DNA of 64,000 bases from Tragulus kanchil (Eukaryota; Chordata; Mammalia; Artiodactyla; Tragulidae): contig JAIOJX010000028.1 of the NCBI GenBank assembly GCA_022376925.1, positions 69,405,001 to 69,469,000 of the forward strand. The letters run 5' to 3'. Numbering within the stretch: position 1 is the stretch's first letter; every line of letters begins with the position of its first letter. The position numbers and the translations under genes were made by a program. The notes under the pieces are model-generated. The model was not told where the DNA came from and did not search any database. It worked only from the letters and a program-made list of their open reading frames with translations. Below are positions 1 through 12,202 of this stretch, piece after piece.

Positions 1-2779
1 AGTGATTTCCATATCATGTAAACAAATACTTGTTCCACCGTATTTCCTTACAGGTATTATTTAAGGTTTATTTCATGTCATTTTATAAACAGCAGTTTCA
101 CAGATCAAAATAAAACATGCATGCTAAAAAGAAACAGCAATAGAGGAAATATTTACAAAATACAACTAAAGAATGAAAACATGAAGTTGAATTTCTTCAT
201 TTTTAATGTTTCATATCCAAATTTGTTGGATATTCCGATTCTCAACTGGATTGATTTTTGATCCTAGACAACACTTGGCAGGTCTGGAGACTTTGTGATT
301 GTCACATCTGGAAGGTGTCACATCTGCCTCTGTTGTTGTCACAACTGGCATCTAGTAGGTAAAGATTAAAAATGCTCCTACCCTTTTTCCACCCTAATAT
401 AGAGTTATCCAGTCCACAATGGTGATCATGCTAAGGTGGGGAAGCCCTTGTGTAGAGTAGATAAGATCAAGTTATTTAATGTATTCTGCCAAGTGTCCAA
501 TTCTCCCTGCAGCTCTTTGGAGAAACAAAAGAAAATCACATTTCTTATAATGACCACCTATACAAGGAGAATAAATTGATATACAGAAAACAATAACACA
601 ACTCTTCATTACAAATCAGTAATGCTGAATTAGTAAGGCAGATCTAACCTGTACCAAGAAGAAATCAAATATTGAGAGCCTTAGAATGAACAGCATCTTT
701 TATCTCTCTTAATAAAAAGTGTGGAAGATGAAGCTGTTGGTGTTTTAGTTTCTCAAAAATGCCAACTTTATTGTAGTCTTTGCTTCACAGGCTTTAGATT
801 GCTGCTGTGCCTTCAGGTGGAACGAATGTTGGAAGAGGGGGAAAAATGAAGGAGGGGCAGGGGTGGTGGTGATGGTGGTGCCAATCATTCTTTTTTATCA
901 GTAAAAAGGAACACGCTCCTGGAAGCTATCGGCTTACTTCTGCTTACATTTTAGTAGCCAGAAGTGTGTTGCATTGTAAACAAGGCTGAAAAAGCATTAT
1001 TCAGAATTTTAACCTCAGTAACAAAGCAACAGTGAAGAAAATAGTTGAGACTGTGTTGAGTGGATCACCCAAACAAGCTCTGCTACAAGCTATTTATTTG
1101 TGTCATAGTTTATAGAAGGATTAAGAGTACTGTTTTCAGCTGAAAAAGGAATGTGGAACTGAATTATATGCAAATGCTTATCCAAAATGTATGATGTAAA
1201 GGATAAAAGCAAAACAACTTTCCACACAAGCACGACAGACCCAAAGCTTGGCAAATTTGTAGCAGAAAACATTGTGTCGTGGTTTTTATTCTAAAGCAAA
1301 AGGAAAATGTAATACACATTGAACTGTTACATATATACTTTAAAATGATTTTTTGAATTAGCTTGATCAATGTATGCTTCAAGGAAAGTTTGCATTTTTC
1401 CTTCCTAAGACAAAAATGAGTATCTTATAATAAGATTCAATCAGTTGTCAATCAGTCTTAATCTCTTAATCAATGGTCTTATTGTTGTTTGTAACTGGCT
1501 TTAACTCTGTATGTGAATCTGTTAATAAGCATATGTTCTTGATTTTAAAAAAATAGTCAACTCCAGCAGTTCAAGGGCAGTGTGTAGTGACTTTGCTTAT
1601 TAAGAACCAACAAAGCCTTATGTCTGCACTTTAGTATACATCTGTTTCTTGTTTTCTGTATCTCAGGGAAAAATATCACATCTCAGGATCCCACTGGCGT
1701 AGGTTACTAGTCAGTGGAAACTGCTGTAATGACTCTAAAGAAAAATAAAAAAAATAAGATGATAAAGGTTGCAGCCACTGTAAGGAGTCTTATTCCCACA
1801 GGCAGCGCAGGCTCTGTAATATCAATCAAAGTTTCCCAAAAAGGTTCACTTTACTGATGTCTCCTCTGGTGTTGCTATGGCCTTTGTTGCTAGGGAACTA
1901 CCCTGTCAAAACCACTTCCTAAAGGAATGGCCTGGTATTAGTGCTGAATCATCACCTGAGAAGAGTAGTAATATTATTTAATACTTCCCAGAGGCTACCA
2001 ATCCATGTTCTTCTTTCAACTCAGTCAGATTAAAAAAAAAAAAAAAAAAAAAAAAGTGTTCAAGACAGGAGTCAATTCAAGATGGCCTCAAGTAAAAGGT
2101 TTGTGTGCCATGTTGCCAAAACATTTTATATTTTAGCACTGTCAATCTTTGTAAACCTTTTCAAGAAACAAATGCCACAATGAAAGATTTGAGGACATAA
2201 CACTTATTTTAAGAAGGTAGAAAATCTTTCTCATTAACTGTGCATCAAAATGTTATAACTCTAATCAGTCATAAAGAACATAAGAAAAAAATACTAATTT
2301 TCAATTCATTTTGACTAACTTGTAAGACCTTTTTCGTTTATACTCCATGATATAAACATTTAAAAATAAAATTACATCCAAAATAATCTCTTCTCTCTGA
2401 TCCTACAGTTCTTTCAAATGAAACACAGTTCTAGCTCATGTTTTATATTTCAGCATGAAAGTGTTCACTATATATTTTTTTCCCAGCACAAAAATAATCA
2501 TAGCCAACAGTGATCATTAACAATAAGAATTCAACAGAAACAATATACTTGGCAGTCCTGAAATGTGTTATCATTCTAATATAAATCATGAACATAGGAA
2601 TCTCAACTAATAATACTTCAAATGTGATTACATTTGACAACATTTTGAATACTCCATTTGAATTTACATATAGTCACAAAACAACTTCATAGACTAAAAT
2701 ACTGTGATAAAAAAAAAGCCTCTACTGTTTATTGTAGTTTGTACAGTGAGAAGACTTAATTAACAAGGACATGAACTTG
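1..2779. other. Unique AT-rich intergenic or intronic DNA
   Basis: I recognise no interspersed repeat, exon or RNA gene here. The only open frames are 60-72 codon frames on the minus strand (near 1090-1382 and 2443-2643) with no recognisable domain. A purine-rich stretch lies at about 836-883, and a 24-base A run lies at 2032-2055. Old diverged repeats could be missed by eye. Confidence 0.5.
2032..2055 (+). repeat. Poly-A run (24 bases)
   Basis: An uninterrupted A tract. No recognisable SINE or LINE body precedes it, so it may be a simple repeat or the tail of an unrecognised old retroposon. Confidence 0.8.
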
Positions 2780-3485
2780 ACTGGCTTAAAACTCAACATT
2801 CAACAACTTAGGATCATGGCATTCAATTCTGTCACTTCATGACAAATATAAGGGGAAAAAGGAAACAATAACAGATTTTTATTTTCTTGGGCTCCAAAAT
2901 CATTGCTGAGAGTAACTGCAGTCTTGAAATTAAAAGATGCTTACACCTTGGAAGAAAAACTATGACAAACCTAGACAGCATGTTTAAAAGTAAGGACATC
3001 ACTTTGCCAACAAAGGTCTGTATAGTTAAAACTACTTTCTCCATGTAGTCATGTACGGATGATATAGTCATGTACGCATGTGAGAGTTGGACCATAAAGA
3101 AGGCTGAGCACTGAGGAACTGATACTTTTAAATTGTAGTTCTGGAGAAGACTTGAGAGTCCTTGGACATCAGGAGATCAAAACAATCAATCCTAAAAGAA
3201 ATCAACCCTGAATATTCATTAGAAAGACTAATGCTGAAGATGAAGTTCCAATACTTTGGCCACCGGATGCAACGATCCTACTCATTGGAAAAGTCCCTGA
3301 GTCTGAGAGAGATTGAAGGCAGGAGAAAAAGGGGGTGACAGAAGATGAAATGGTTGCATAGCATCACTGACTCAGTGGACATGAGTTGGAGCTGTGAGAG
3401 ATAGTGAAGGACAGGGAAACCTGCTGTGCTACAATCCACGAGGTTTCAAAGAGGTGTACAGGACTTAGCAACTGAACAACAACAA
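2780..3485 (+). mobile_element. BovB LINE, 5'-truncated 3' end
   Basis: The sequence follows the last part of the ruminant BovB (RTE-clade) LINE in order. It has the stretch reading 'aactcaacattca', then the blocks around 'actttgccaacaaaggtc', 'tgagagttggaccataaag' and 'catcactgactcagtgg', and ends in 'agcaactgaacaac'. These encode the C-terminal end of the BovB reverse-transcriptase protein plus the short 3' tail. Frames are broken by stops and indels, so it is dead. A small internal duplication of about 19 bases containing 'tagtcatgtac' lies at 3045-3080. Most of the element is repeated at 3903-4573. Confidence 0.9.
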
Positions 3486-3536
3486 AATAACTTTACAAGA
3501 GGAAAAAGCTTTTTATTTTCATTTTTTAAAAAATCA

Positions 3537-3764
3537 GGGGACTTCCCTGGTAGTCCAGTGGTGAAGAACCTGACCTGCAATGCAGGGGGTGTGGGTTCAA
3601 TCCCTGGCCAGGCAACTAATATCCCACATACCTTGGACCAACTAAGTCCACGCACCATAACTAAAGAGTTTGTGCACCACAAGGAAAGATCTCACATGAT
3701 GCAATGAAGCTCCTGTGCACTACGACTAAGACCTGATGCAGCCAAATAAATAAATAAACAAATA
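3537..3764 (+). mobile_element. CHR-type tRNA-Glu SINE
   Basis: It starts with the tRNA-derived head 'acttccctggtagtccagtg' and has a B-box-like 'gggttcaatccctgg'. It continues through 'ccaactaagtccacgcacc' and 'gatgcagccaaataaataa' to an (AAAT)n tail. The body is the older, cattle-like CHR-2 layout, unlike the C-rich subtype elsewhere in this window. The copy at 4625-4851 belongs to the duplicated block. Confidence 0.85.
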
Positions 3765-3902
3765 TTTTTTAAATATCAAAATACATTGGAAAATCATGGC
3801 CATTTAGTATATTTGTTAATTAACATTGTTGGAAAACTAAACAAATATAAAGTTTAAGACTTCTTTTCTGTTCAGAACATATGAGCATAACTTTTAAAAT
3901 TT

Positions 3903-4573
3903 TCATGGCATTCAATTCTGTCACTTCATGACAAATATAAGGGAAAAGGAAACAATAACAGATTTTTATTTTCTTGGGCTCCAAAATCATTGCTGAGAGT
4001 AACTGCAGTCTTGAAATTAAAAGATGCTTACACCTTGGAAGAAAAACTATGACAAACCTAGACAGCATGTTTAAAAGTAAGGACATCACTTTGCCAACAA
4101 AGGTCTGTATAGTTAAAACTACTTTCTCCATGTAGTCATGTACGGATGATATAGTCATGTACGCATGTGAGAGTTGGACCATAAAGAAGGCTGAGCACTG
4201 AGGAACTGATACTTTTAAATTGTAGTTCTGGAGAAGACTTGAGAGTCCTTGGACATCAGGAGATCAAAACAATCAATCCTAAAAGAAATCAACCCTGAAT
4301 ATTCATTAGAAAGACTAATGCTGAAGATGAAGTTCCAATACTTTGGCCACCGGATGCAACGATCCTACTCATTGGAAAAGTCCCTGAGTCTGAGAGAGAT
4401 TGAAGGCAGGAGAAAAAGGGGGTGACAGAAGATGAAATGGTTGCATAGCATCACTGACTCAGTGGACATGAGTTGGAGCTGTGAGAGATAGTGAAGGACA
4501 GGGAAACCTGCTGTGCTACAATCCACGAGGTTTCAAAGAGGTGTACAGGACTTAGCAACTGAACAACAACAAA
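3903..4573 (+). mobile_element. BovB 3' end, second copy (duplication 1)
   Basis: Near-identical to 2814-3485. It starts abruptly inside the element at the block junction, so it is not an independent insertion. Confidence 0.9.
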
Positions 4574-4624
4574 ATAACTTTACAAGGGGAAAAAAGCTTT
4601 TTATTTTCATTTTTTAAAAAATCA

Positions 4625-4851
4625 GGGGACTTCCCTGGTAGTCCAGTGGTGAAGAACCTGACCTGCAATGCAGGGGGTGTGGGTTCAATCCCTGGCCAGG
4701 CAACTAATATCCCACATACCTTGGACCAACTAAGTCCACGCACCATAACTAAAGAGTTTGTGCACCACAAGGAAAGATCTCACATGATGCAATGAAGCTC
4801 CTGTGCACTACGACTAAGACCTGATGCAGCCAAATAAATAAATAAACAAAT
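4625..4851 (+). mobile_element. CHR-type SINE, second copy (duplication 1)
   Basis: Same element and same flanks as 3537-3764. It is part of copy B of the block, not a new insertion. Confidence 0.85.
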
Positions 4852-4895
4852 ATTTTTTAAATATCAAAATACATTGGAAAATCATGGCCATTTAG

Positions 4896-6966
4896 TATAT
4901 TTGTTAATTAACATTGTTGGAAAACTAAACAAATATAAAGTTTAAGACTTCTTTTCTGTTCAGAACATATGAGCATATGAACAGAATATAATCTGTTCTT
5001 ATGCTTCAGAACAGATTAAAATTACTTAATGGAATGAACTAGTTCCTGTGTTTTATTCATATTTAGGTTTTTAATGTTTTTTTTTCCTGTCAACTTTTCT
5101 CTTTCCCAAAGTTTCTAATAAAAAGGTTAACGCATATGTTTTCCACAAAAGAATGCTATTTGAATAATAAAAATAAACATGTAGATTTCAATTATTTAAG
5201 GATACTTTCTACTTGTAGGAAACCCACAAACCTGGGAAAAAACACTTTCAATAAAAGCTAAATATTAGACTGCTGGCATAAATTCTTTACTTCGCTCCTG
5301 TCTAGTCTTACTTAATTCTAATACTATGGTATTGGTCACTTAGAGGAAATCCAAATAAAATATTTTGGTCCAGTAAGTATCACAGTTCAAAAATACCATT
5401 AAACTTAAATTAAGTAGTCATTCTTCTGACACAATGGCTTAGAAAATTGGCCACCAAATTTGTTTTTCAAGGTAGACTGGAAATAGATCCAAGAAATTTA
5501 AATTTAGCTGGAAAGTGGTTTCTGTTTTTTGAATTTTTCTTCTATGCTTATCTTGTTATATTAATGTTCACTCTCCTCTCAGATGTTCTAGTGATGCTAA
5601 AAGAAATTATTTTATTAGAAAACTTTAATAAAACAGTGAGCTTAACATGTTTGTATTGATATAAAATTCTCCCCAAATATATTAAATGTTAACAGTAAGG
5701 TAGAGAATAATGTTCAGAGGGTTTATGTATATGGAAATAATTCCTACTATGAGTGTTTTGTCAACAATTATTATCTTATATTGAGATGAAAGTAGTAAAA
5801 TAGGAAGAGAATATGTTTTGTGCTCAATCCAAAACTGAATCTAATATTGCCCCTGCCAAAGTGTTGCAGTGTTTTTCTTAGTCAAAGTAATACTTCATAG
5901 AATTATTGTAATCACATATGCATGTTTTAAATTATTATATTTGTTAATTAACATTGTTGGAAAACTAAACAAATATAAAGTTTAAGACTTCTTTTCTGTT
6001 CAGAACATATGAGCATATGAACAGAATATAATCTGTTCTTATGCTTCAGAACAGATTAAAATTACTTAATGGAATGAACTAGTTCCTGTGTTTTATTCAT
6101 ATTTAGGTTTTTAATGTTTTTTTTTCCTGTCAACTTTTCTCTTTTCCAAAGTTTCTAATAAAAGGTTAACGCATATGTTTTCCACAAAAGAATGCTATTT
6201 GAATAAAAAAAATAAACATGTAGATTTCAATTATTTAAGGATACTTTCTACTTGTAGGAAACCCACAAACCTGGGAAAAAACACTTTCAATAAAAGCTAA
6301 ATATTAGACTGCTGGCATAAATTCTTTACTTCGCTCCTGTCTAGTCTTACTTAATTCTAATACTATGGTATTGGTCACTTAGAGGAAATCCAAATAAAAT
6401 ATTTTGGTCCAGTAAGTATCACAGTTCAAAAATACCATTAAACTTAAATTAAGTAGTCATTCTTCTGACACAATGGCTTAGAAAATTGGCCACCAAATTT
6501 GTTTTTCAAGGTAGACTGGAAATAGATCCAAGAAATTTAAATTTAGCTGGAAAGTGGTTTCTGTTTTTTGAATTTTTCTTCTATGCTTATCTTGTTATAT
6601 TAATGTTCACTCTCCTCTCAGATGTTCTAGTGATGCTAAAAGAAATTATTTTATTAGAAAACTTTAATAAAACAGTGAGCTTAACATGTTTGTATTGATA
6701 TAAAATTCTCCCCAAATATATTAAATGTTAACAGTAAGGTAGAGAATAATGTTCAGAGGGTTTATGTATATGGAAATAATTCCTACTATGAGTGTTTTTG
6801 TCAACAATTATTATCTTATATTGAGATGAAAGTAGTAAAATAGGAAGAGAATATGTTTTGTGCTCAATCCAAAACTGAATCTAATATTGCCCCTGCCAAA
6901 GTGTTGCAGTGTTTTTCTTAGTCAAAGTAATACTTCATAGAATTATTGTAATCACATATGCATGTA
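4896..6966 (+). repeat. Tandem duplication 2 (about 1.04 kb unit)
   Basis: Copy A is about 4896-5938 and copy B about 5936-6966, with microhomology around 'aaattattata' at the junction. The content is unique AT-rich DNA. A 70-codon open frame at 5447-5659 reappears at 6486-6698 only because of the block. It has no recognisable domain. Differences are mostly homopolymer lengths, for example near 5760 versus 6799. Confidence 0.95.
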
Positions 6967-7324
6967 AATTATTATACCTTTAGCATTTATATTTAGAGTG
7001 AAATCTTCAGATTATATGACATATAACTCATGATTTCATCTTAATACCATTCAGAAATATAGTAAATAAATTAGATTTAATATATAAATCAATATAATTA
7101 AGCACTGATTAAGGGGTTTTATAAGATTTTAATGAAAATATGAGCATAGAATAATCTTGATAATACATTTTTGCATCATTCTATTTGTAAGTGGCATTAG
7201 CACAGTGACTGAGTTAAAAAAAAAAAAACACACTGATGACTAATATGAGATGCCTCTTTGTTTATATTCTGTCAAAGCTCATGTTAGCTTAGTGTACCTG
7301 TCAAAGCAAACAAAGCAAAGTTAC
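6967..7324. other. Unique AT-rich DNA
   Basis: A short unique stretch with an A run near 7217-7228. Nothing else is recognisable. Confidence 0.5.
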
Positions 7325-7391
7325 AGCTATCAAAGCAGGAGGAGGGACAAATTAGGAGTATAGATTTAACAAATGAAAACTACTATAAAAT
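7325..7391 (+). mobile_element. L1 3' end, left part (split by a SINE)
   Basis: The purine-rich 'caggaggagggacaaattag' and following 'aacaaatgaaaactactata' match the start of the artiodactyl L1 3' UTR. It resumes after the Bov-tA insertion, at about 7600. Confidence 0.75.
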
Positions 7392-7590
7392 GGGCTTCCC
7401 TGGTGGCCGAGAAGGAAAGTATCTGCCTGCATTTCAGGGGACCTGGGTTCAGTCCTTGGGTCTGGAAGATCCTCTGTAGGAGGGAATAGCAAACCACTCT
7501 AGTGTTCTTGCCTGGAGAATTCCATGGACAGAGATGCCTGAATGGGCTACAGTCCACAGGGTTACAACATGACTGAACAACTAGCACATA
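7392..7590 (+). mobile_element. Bov-tA SINE inserted in an L1 3' end
   Basis: It starts 'gggcttccctggtggcc' and has a diverged B box, 'gggttcagtccttgg'. It continues through 'ttcttgcctggagaattcc' and 'ctacagtccacaggg' to 'catgactgaacaactagc'. The L1 UTR flanks it on both sides, with a short 'ataaaat' repeat at both edges that may be the target duplication. It is younger than the L1. Confidence 0.9.
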
Positions 7591-7599
7591 CATAAAATA

Positions 7600-7792
7600 G
7601 ACAAACGAAAAGGATTTACCGCATAACATAGGGAATTTACCCAGTATCTTGCAATAACATATAGTAGAATATAAGTTACAAAAAAGAAAAATAAATCCCC
7701 AGGTTACTCTGCTGTATACCTGAGACTAACACAATATTGTGTATCAGTTACATTTCAAAAAAGAAAAGAAAAGAAAGAAAAAGAAAAAAGTC
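7600..7792 (+). mobile_element. L1 3' UTR, right part, with A/G-rich tail
   Basis: It matches the artiodactyl L1 3' UTR: 'gcataacatagggaattta', then 'ctgtatacctgagactaac' and 'acaatattgtgtatcagtt'. It ends in an A-rich tail that has grown into an (AAAAG)n-like tract at 7757-7790. Confidence 0.85.
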
Positions 7793-8153
7793 CCACAATG
7801 TTACCTTACCTATTAGCAAGAAACATTCTCCTGGTATTTTCTTGACAACAAAAAATGCTTATAATCACTAAAATAATTGATTGTGGTTCCTTAATATGTT
7901 TGGTCCTACCAACAGAGGCTTTATTTCAGAGGCTTGAGGGAAATTTTGGCTCTCACTTTCAATTAACTGCCCACAGGCAAGGCCTTAATGAAATGAGAAG
8001 AACTTACTTCAGATGTATATCAGAGAGGAAATATTTTAGTGGGACATCTACTTGTCTCAACTCCTATTGCTTCTCACAAAAGCTTTGATATAAAATTGAA
8101 TACAGAATTTAAGAAAAAAATACTTCCAATTCAGTATATTCTTTAAAATGGGT
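7793..8153. other. Unique DNA
   Basis: A 77-codon open frame (7855-8088, +) crosses this stretch. It has no recognisable domain and no sign of a real gene. No repeat is recognised. Confidence 0.45.
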
Positions 8154-8340
8154 TGCTGTTGTTCAGTTGCTAAATCATGTCTGACTCTCCAATTCCAAGG
8201 GCTGCAGCATGCCAAAGCAGGCTTTTGTGTCCTTCATTAATTCCCAAATTTTGCTCAGATTCATGTCTGTTGAGTTGATGATGTTATCCAATCTCTCATC
8301 TTCTATTGGTCCCTTCTCCTCCTACCCTCAATCTTTCCTA
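8154..8340 (-). mobile_element. BovB 3' end, antisense fragment
   Basis: Read on the plus strand it begins 'gctgttgttcagttgctaaa' and continues through the complement of the BovB tail: 'gtctgactctcc', 'ttgagttgatgatgttatcc', 'tcaatctttcc'. This is the last ~190 bases of BovB, or of a Bov-A unit derived from it, on the minus strand. Confidence 0.85.
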
Positions 8341-8903
8341 GTTGGTTTGTAGCCAACTTTGATTAATTACCATTTGCACAGATCACTTTTATTATTCTTG
8401 ATTTAGAGTTACATGAGTAACTGAACTCAACTCCATGGATGCTTATTCTTTAAAATAATATTAATATTTTAGGGAACTCTAGGTAGCTACTTTAGTGGGT
8501 TTCAGGCAGCATCTTTTAACTCAAAGACCAGATATATACTTTTTATTATACATGCATAGGAATAAATCAATCCTGCCAAAAAATATGTATATTCATGTAT
8601 TACTAAGAAATCATTCAGAAGTTTCAGTAGGTTATAATCTGTTTTTTCTTCTTTTATTCTACATTTTAGATATATAAAAATAGCATTTTACCTAAACATT
8701 ATGAAACTATATAAGATACTAAAATAGAGATTAATGATTTCATTACTTTCACCTAAAATTCTTACATTTATTATAAGGAATTTTAGTGCTAATTATATTT
8801 TGTTCATTCAGTAACTGAAAAACATTAGGCACTTGCTTAATAATCAGTGTTCAACTTAAAACAGCTACAAATGGATTATTTGAATTTCTCTAAAAATATG
8901 AAT
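8341..8903. other. Unique AT-rich DNA
   Basis: No repeat or gene recognised. A 60-codon frame at 8495-8677 has no recognisable feature. Confidence 0.45.
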
Positions 8904-9100
8904 GGGCTTCCCCAGTGGCTCAGTGGTAAAGAATCCACTTGTAATACAGGAGACACGAAAGACATGGGTCTGGAAGAACCCCTAGAGGAAGAAATGGCAA
9001 CCTCCTTCAGTGTTCTTGTGGGAACAAACCCAGAGACAAAAGAGCCTGACAGGCTACAGTTGATGGGGTTGCAAGGAATCAGCCATGATCTATTGACTAA
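8904..9100 (+). mobile_element. Bov-tA SINE, diverged
   Basis: The head 'gggcttccccagtggctcag' is followed by 'aagaatccacttgtaatac', 'ttcagtgttcttg' and 'ctacagttgatggggttgca'. It is clearly the Bov-tA order, but with many substitutions, so it is an older copy. Open frames on both strands here are SINE translations. Confidence 0.9.
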
Positions 9101-9562
9101 CCACACACAAAACATGTGCCCACTAATAGAATTAATAAATACATGTATACAATATGATTGAGAGATATTGACATATATCTACCTGCAAAAGCACATATAT
9201 GTGTCTAAAATCTCTATATTTATATTACACATCCATGACAGAAAACACGCTATTGACTATGTAGCTGCATAAAAGCTGTTTTTGTGATTTATGTCTCTAA
9301 CAAATGCTGATGCTATTTCTTTATGGAATAATAAACATGGAATTTCTTTTTTAATGCATCATATAGTTCTAAAAGTTTTCAAATAAATATGTATTACCTT
9401 AAAACAGCAGTAAAATTATTTTTTCCGTAATGAGATAAATATTAATCATTCATGAATAATTGTAAGTAAATGCCCAAAAGCTTATCAAATTGTGAAACAA
9501 AACTTCTGATTAAAAATGTGAACAGAATACTTAGAAGTTTATTGACTTATATTATTAGATAT
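9101..9562. other. Unique AT-rich DNA
   Basis: Nothing recognisable. It is strongly A/T-rich. Confidence 0.45.
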
Positions 9563-9761
9563 GGGTTTCCCTGGTGGCTTAGTGGTAAACAATCTCTCTG
9601 CCAGTGCGGGAGACCTGTGTTCAATTCTTGGATTGAGAAGATCTTTTGGAAAAGAAAATGGCAACCCACTCCACTATTCTTGCCTGGGAATTCCCATGGA
9701 CAGAGGAGCCTGTGTGCTACAGTCCATGGGGTTGCAAAACCATTGTACATGACTGAGTGAC
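9563..9761 (+). mobile_element. Bov-tA SINE
   Basis: It starts 'gggtttccctggtggcttag' and has 'aatggcaacccactccac' and 'ttcttgcctgggaattccc'. It ends 'catgactgagtgact'. Three overlapping 63-96 codon frames here are SINE translations. Confidence 0.92.
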
Positions 9762-10558
9762 TAAAATACACATACAATATTATTATTATATACTTTCCAA
9801 ACATAGCTTTCCCATTGCTCTAACTTTAGCCATTTTGGTAGGTATGTATTTAATTCCCATCTAAATTGCATTCATTTGATAACCAATGTTTTAGGCACAG
9901 CTTTATATGTTTTTTGTCAATTTGTCTTTTTGACAGTCTCCTTAAAACCATTTGCCCGCTCCATTGTCACAAGAACATATTTATTGTTACTTTCATTATT
10001 TTTAATTCATTTTATAAAACATTAATTAACATGTAATAAATTTGATATTCATTTTATATTCATTACTGTGTAGATATTTTAAAGCATGTTTCCACTTCTA
10101 ATATAGTAAATATTAATAAATAATATAAACAGAACCTAATTATAATCCTCAATAATTTTAAGAGAGAAAAGGGATTCTGAAACCAAAATTTTGAGAATTG
10201 CTTACAATTTCTTTGAAAAGAGCTAAGTGCATTATTTTATATATGACTTTTGTGTGTGAGGCACACTTCTCATCTGCATGTGACTTGAATAACATTTTCA
10301 TCACTACAGGATTCAGTATGGAATTCCTGTTGCATTAGGAATGCTTTTCTAAATTATTCTCCACTAACAGTGTAGCTAAGGACTGATTCTCCATAGTTTT
10401 GGAAACACTTGATATTTTGTCTTCATTTCAGTCACTCTAATGGGTCTGTATCATAAAATGATTTTAATTAACATTTCCATGTTTAATTTTGCTAATAATT
10501 ATAAGAATAGTTTTATATATTTATTATTTGGGTATCCTTTTTAAGTGAGATGTGGTAA
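9762..10558. other. Unique AT-rich DNA
   Basis: About 800 bases with no recognised repeat, gene or RNA. Confidence 0.45.
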
Positions 10559-11054
10559 TGTGATGGGTAATTTTATGTTTTAACTCGACTAGTCATGTGA
10601 TGCCCAGATTAAATATTATTTTCTGAGTGTTTCTGTGAGAGCTTTTTTTTTCCTGATGAGATTCGCATGTAAATTGGTGGATTCAGTAGATTTCCCTTCA
10701 CAATGTGGGTGGGCATCACCCTATCCTTTTAGGGTCAGTATAGAAGACAGATGAATTGGCCTCATTTTGCATGTCTCACTGATGCCTCACATCTCATCTC
10801 ATTTTCTCTTGCCCTCTGACTGAAATTTACATCACTAGCTACCTTGGTTCTCAATGGTGAAGAACTATGACCCTGGTGGAAGATTTTGATCTTCAGCTGA
10901 AGCATACCACTGACTTCCCTTGGTTTACAGCTCACAGGTGGTGGACTATGGACTTAACATCCATAATTTGTGAGCCATTTCTTCATAATATATCTCATTT
11001 TAAATGTGTGAAATTATTTGAATTCTATTGATACTCTTTCTCTGAAGACCCCTG
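10559..11054 (+). mobile_element. Ancient mammalian interspersed repeat, family not assigned
   Basis: The run from 'tgatgggtaattttatg' through 'catgtgatgcccag', 'gtgtttctgtgagag' and 'caatgtgggtgggcatcacc' to 'ttctctgaagacccctg' has the order of a diverged eutherian repeat. I know the pattern but cannot name the family with confidence. It is not a ruminant-specific element. Confidence 0.55.
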
Positions 11055-11139
11055 CATGATGTGAGACAGGGATACACTATTTTTTCTTATGGGTATTCAA
11101 TTAACCCAGTATTATGTACTTTAAAAGATCATCCTTTTA

Positions 11140-11416
11140 GGCTTCCCTGGTAGTCCAGTGGGTAAAGAGTCCCCCTTGCAGTGCAAGGGGCCCTGGTTCA
11201 ATCCCTGGCCTGGGAAGATCCCACTTGCCTTGGAGAGCCTGGACAGGTGTGCCCAATTACGAGCCAGTGCTCTGGAGTGCCTGTGCCCACAGCTGGTGCT
11301 CTGCAATGAGAGAGGCCATTGCAATAGGAGGCCCACACAGGCCAAAGAATAAAGATGGCTAAAAATAAATAATTAAAAAAAAACAATAAAAGAGGCCAAA
11401 ATTAAAAAAAAAAAAA
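11140..11416 (+). mobile_element. CHR SINE (tRNA-Glu head)
   Basis: The A-box-like 'tggtagtccagtgggtaaag' and B-box-like 'ggttcaatccctgg' sit in the tRNA-derived head. The body has 'cccaattacgagccagtgc' and 'ggcccacacaggcc', then an A-rich tail. It lacks the C-rich segment seen in other copies of the same group. Confidence 0.88.
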
Positions 11417-12202
11417 AGGCTATCCTTTCTCCACTATACATCAGTGCTGCTTTCCTCACATATCTGGAGACTGTACATGGGTGGTACTGTTTCTTGTTAC
11501 TCACTTCTATTTCATTATTTATTTGCAAACCACCCTTTCAAACTCTATGCCTCCCTCTTGTCTTATCCAAAACCTGGCAGATAATAGTTGTACTTATTTG
11601 ATAAGGTTGTTGAGAGGTACTAATTGGCTAATGTATTTAAACTACAATTAAGATTTCCTGGAGTAATTGTTAAATGTGTTAGTAAAATTTGATAATGATG
11701 ATGATCACTATCATTATCATCATCCTCATTTGTTTTCTCTCAGTCTCTTCCCTGAGCTCTTTAAGATAGTCCTCATTATCTTCAGTCACAGAAGCAATTG
11801 TATATTTGATTCACAGAAAAATATAGTCTTACTTTTAATCCACCCTATAAAAATGCATTTTATTCCAACCTGGGAAACTTCATCTTCCATTTCTTTCTTC
11901 CTTTTTTTGGACTGTAACATCTACATTTAGACCAACTCCTATTTCCTTTTTAATTATTCATCATAAGCACTTTTTTTTTAACCAGTTGTTAAAAAGAAAT
12001 CTATTGGGGAAAGAATCAGCACATTATTTCAAGCCAACTAATTTTTTTCTCATATAATAGATCTTATTTAAGAGTAAAATTAGCTTTTACTTCTTTCTAG
12101 TTAATGGACATGGGCAGATAGAGATTGTCTGCAATATGGATACTATTTTCCTTTCTGCTGTCAAAAGATGGAATACTTATACATATATGGATATATGTAT
12201 GG
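11417..12202. other. Unique DNA
   Basis: No gene or recognised repeat. A small ATG/ATC-rich patch lies at 11692-11727. An 87-codon frame (11667-11930) has no recognisable domain. Confidence 0.45.

Larger units (their letters stand above)
2814..4977 (+). repeat. Tandem duplication 1 (about 1.08 kb unit)
   Basis: Copy A is 2814-3889 and copy B is 3903-4977, in direct orientation, with 13 unmatched bases between them. Differences seen are homopolymer lengths, for example at about 2852 versus 3941 and 3500 versus 4589. The unit holds a BovB end, a CHR SINE and flanking DNA. Its last 80 bases also open duplication 2, so that short part occurs three times. An assembly overlap is more likely than a real duplication. 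Confidence 0.95.

Noticed and set aside
5447..6698. Two identical 70-codon proteins (5447-5659 and 6486-6698) as a tandem gene pair
   Set aside because: They lie inside duplication 2. The flanking non-coding DNA is equally identical, there is no recognisable domain, and the composition is that of AT-rich DNA. The repeat is of the block, not of a gene.
11140..11416. tRNA genes at SINE heads
   Set aside because: A- and B-box-like motifs are present, but there is no complete cloverleaf. These are tRNA-Glu-derived SINE heads, as in all CHR and Bov-tA copies here.
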